This document shows, one piece after another, positions 61,751-64,000 of a stretch of DNA of 64,000 bases. Position 1 is the first letter of the stretch. Each line of letters opens with the position of its first letter. The notes beneath the pieces are model-generated. The model saw nothing but the letters and a program-made list of their open reading frames with translations. It was not told the DNA's origin and did no database searches. Position numbers and translations under genes: made by a program. This stretch comes from Imbricaverruca yamaguchii (Eukaryota > Arthropoda > Thecostraca > Neoverrucidae): the NCBI GenBank assembly GCA_034440575.1, contig JAOTOL010001347.1, positions 643,001 through 707,000 of the forward strand, written 5' to 3'.

Positions 61751-63809
61751 GTATGTAGTCATCTGTTCATTTTAAGCACTTAATTAAAGTTATGTTACTT
61801 GCTTTGGCAACCGGCTTGAGGCTATTTGTATAAATGCCCAATCTTTCAAGTGGGTAATTCTAATTTAATATTCATTGTAAATAAATATTTATAAATAGAT
61901 ACTAAATATTAATATTTATTGGTTTATACAACATTTCTACCTGCAATTAACTGCATGTATTTTTTGTTCATGCCTGCCTTAGTATGCAGACTGAGGTTCA
62001 GACTGCAGTATGCAGACTGAAGCAACCCATGCAAGAACTTGGATTTAAAAACATCAAGTTGGTTGATTACCAGCAAGTTAGGTCAGTTGTATTGAGTTTA
62101 TGCTGGTGACGGCTCAAAGTAATGATGGGAGTCTGCCAGTCTGTAGAATGTGAACCACCAAAAACATGCTTTGAGTTTGGTTGTATTGCAACACAAACAA
62201 TGTGTTAAAGAAATGTAACTTAGCCTTGGAAAACACTCTTAGAAAAAAAAACAATCAACTCACCCCGAGGTAAAATTTTAAGAATAGTTTTCTTCTTTAA
62301 AATATTACAAATTTAAAATTACCTAAGCTAGTTTGACATCTTCAGCTTTATGATGGCATAATATGTGTAATGCTTGTTGGAATATTTTAATGCAGAAAAA
62401 TGCTGTATATTTCGATGTTTATCCCCATTGCTTGTCTGTTTTAAAAAATAGTCTACATTCTTGCTGGGGTGGCTTCATGAACCAGGGTCCTATTGCTCAT
62501 CAGGGATTGGTGCATAAACCCTTGTCTCACCACAATGAGTTCCATAGGCACAGGCAATGAGCTCTAGTTCAATGGCAGAATTTTGACCAAGAGTTTAGCA
62601 TGTTGTCAATGCACTGACACTGCTGCCAATAGCATAGCATAAACATAGCTTATTGGATCTATATGTAACTCTTCCTTCATCTTTGCAACAGGGAGGAGAG
62701 GACAGCTGCTTTGGAGAGGTGTCAGCGCCATACTCATAGGGAGCAGAAGCAGACTGTTGACAGTGTGCTTGGTGATAGGTCAAGTCCAAATCTACAGATG
62801 TCTGAAGCTGAGCCTGCTGTTGATGAAGATACTGATTCCCCGATGTGGTAAGTTATTATGGTGCAAATTCCATTTTTGGTAGTACCACAAGACAAAAGTA
62901 AGCACACCCAATCTTCAATCTGTCTTGCAACCAGTTATGAAATATGATTGATGCAGATGCACACTAAAGTATGACTTCACAACATGTCTTGTTGGTCCTG
63001 GTGTGTACCTATTTATGGAAATAATGGAAAAAGTATGTCTGATCAAAATATATTCTGATTGTTCTTTGTACTGTGATTATACTTACTGTGCTACAGTATG
63101 TTCATTACCAACAAAATGTTCTTCATTTTAATGAATCACTAAGATTGCTTTCAACATTTCACTCACCTTCGCCTCCAAAAAGCAAAAAGTGATATATTAC
63201 GCGTCGGCCTTGTTTTCCGATTGCAGTGATCTGTCTGAAGTAGACGACGTCCCAACGCTGCTTCAGCCTATGGCAGAAGTGCGGATTTTGACGCCTCTGG
63301 AGGAAATCTGCCGGCTGCAGAGAAAGGTGGATCGGATGCAGCGTATCTGTCGTCAGAGACGTCTGGCGTGGCGGCGCCAGAAGTCTGATCTGCTCCGCCG
63401 CAACAGCATCCTGGCGAAGAAGGCCGCGACCCTGGACCAGCTGCTGGAAGCGGGCGTGCTGTCGGCAGAGCAGGTGCGCCAAGCGGCCACTGGGCGCCGA
63501 ACCTGTTGGGGGGCCAAGGCCGTCGCTAGAGCGCTGTGCCTGCGCTGCATCTCGAAGAAGGCCTTCGCGTATGTCAGCAACGTGCTAAATCTCCCCCTGC
63601 CGTCCATGACGACGCTGTCACGATGGATACGCTCCTTCACGGTCACACCGGGCGTGATGAAGGCAGCCGCCGCGGTTCTGGAGGCGGCCGTCCAGACCAT
63701 GGAGCCCATCCAACGTCTGTGCGTCATCTCATTCGACGAGATGAGCCTGGACAGTAGACGCTGTTATGACGCTGCAGCGGACCAGGTGCTGGCGGCATCT
63801 AAGCTCCAG
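61478..63809 (+). CDS. THAP9/P-element-type transposase, 5' three exons (incomplete, frameshifted)
   Basis: Exons 61478-61750, 62692-62847 and 63227-63809 join in consistent phase (2, 2, 0) with canonical GT-AG introns. Exon 1 encodes a THAP zinc finger (CSVAKC near the start, WVHLC, ICSNHF). Exon 2 is an acidic, polar linker. Exon 3 has a coiled-coil or leucine-rich stretch (LEEICRLQRKVDRMQRICRQ), a helix-turn-helix-like region, and the start of the catalytic domain with CVISFDEMSL, whose Asp matches the first catalytic Asp of P-element and THAP9 transposases. The gene continues past the right edge. One extra base near 61650-61660 in exon 1 breaks the frame: a TGA at 61658-61660 follows HFVEGD, while the next frame carries DPSCLLKRSMGFKAKLFLRK. 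It may be a decayed transposon, a domesticated gene, or a consensus error. Confidence 0.85.
61751..62691 (+). other. THAP gene intron 1
   Basis: 941 bp, GTATGT to TTTGCAACAG. AT-rich, with a SINE copy at 62452-62640. Confidence 0.8.
62452..62640 (-). mobile_element. SINE copy, 5'-truncated
   Basis: Matches the body of the SINE at 28466-28797 (TTGCTGGGGTGGCTTCATGA, GCTCTAGTTCAATGGCAGAA, CAATGCACTGACACTG). The tRNA-related head with A and B boxes is not recognisable. Confidence 0.82.
62692..62847 (+). CDS. THAP gene exon 2
   Basis: The acceptor AG is at 62690-62691. It encodes ERTAALERCQRHTHREQKQT and SEAEPAVDEDTDSPM, ending in phase 2 at GTAAGT. Confidence 0.82.
62848..63226 (+). other. THAP gene intron 2
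   Basis: 379 bp, GTAAGT to GATTGCAG. AT-rich, with no other feature. Confidence 0.82.
63227..63809 (+). CDS. THAP gene exon 3 (coiled coil, HTH, start of catalytic domain)
   Basis: The acceptor is TTGCAG. It is GC-rich and uninterrupted for 194 codons. Heptad-like Leu/Ile/Met positions run from LEEICRLQ to LEAGVL, then WGAKAVARALCLRCISKKAF and TLSRWI (HTH-like), then VISFDEMSLDSRR. The donor GTATGA is at 63810. Confidence 0.88.
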
Positions 63810-64000
63810 GTATGAAATGTGTACTTTCTGACGATGAGCCAGGGACTGTTGCATTTTTACGGCGTTCGCATTGTTTGTTAGATAATTTTCACCCTCAATT
63901 AACCTATTTCCCAACTTTTGGCCGGTGATTGGCATTAAGCAATGCATTAATGCATAGCAACTTTAACGTGCTTACCCAATCACATAAATAAATTGTGTTA
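63810..64000 (+). other. Start of THAP gene intron 3
   Basis: AT-rich sequence after the exon 3 donor; no acceptor is seen before the window edge. Confidence 0.7.

Overview
This is a repeat-rich eukaryotic (metazoan) window, most likely from an arthropod. The evidence is long spliced introns, many (TA)n and (GT)n microsatellites, CR1- and I-type LINEs, a tRNA-derived SINE family and scattered TTAGG-like motifs. The exact taxon cannot be read from the sequence. Most of the window is transposon and satellite DNA, but two spliced protein genes and one candidate exon lie inside it.

Layout. 1-4.8 kb: microsatellites, a candidate host exon on the minus strand (581-753) and a 4-kb minisatellite of about 44-bp units. 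6.4-10.1 kb: a nearly complete CR1 LINE with an esterase ORF1 and an uninterrupted EN-RT ORF2. 11.5-14.3 kb: a decayed second CR1 copy. 14.7-15.3 kb: a decayed RNase H / C-terminal fragment of another LINE. 17.0-19.1 kb: copy A of an unclassified dispersed repeat. 19.7-24.8 kb: an I-like LINE (zinc knuckles, EN, RT, RNase H), 5'-truncated and with few lesions. 25-31 kb: mostly unrecognised AT-rich DNA with a full SINE. 31.0-32.6 kb: a chimeric CR1 fragment and an inverted CR1 copy lacking its catalytic RT motif. 33.3-40.3 kb: a foldback element with one arm split by a complete but decayed I-like LINE (33587-39278). 40.5-41.8 kb: copy B of the dispersed repeat.

43.1-59.9 kb (minus strand): an OGFOD2-type 2-oxoglutarate/Fe(II) oxygenase gene in six coding exons. 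All splice phases agree and the predicted product is 336 aa. Its introns carry repeats, including a 2.7-kb element with about 400-bp terminal inverted repeats around an uncharacterised transposase-like gene (53.7-56.4 kb). The splice donor of exon 5 is followed by five tandem copies of itself. 61.5-64 kb (plus strand): the 5' part of a THAP9/P-element-type transposase gene in three exons, with one frameshift, running off the right edge.

The two spliced genes are divergent, with about 1.6 kb between their start codons. The LINEs are autonomous in type (CR1: ORF1 plus ORF2; I-like: gag plus EN-RT-RNase H), whereas the SINE would need a LINE partner. Two stretches (6151-6418 and 55499-55858) are purine/homopolymer runs that look like degraded consensus, so lesions beside homopolymers should be read with caution.
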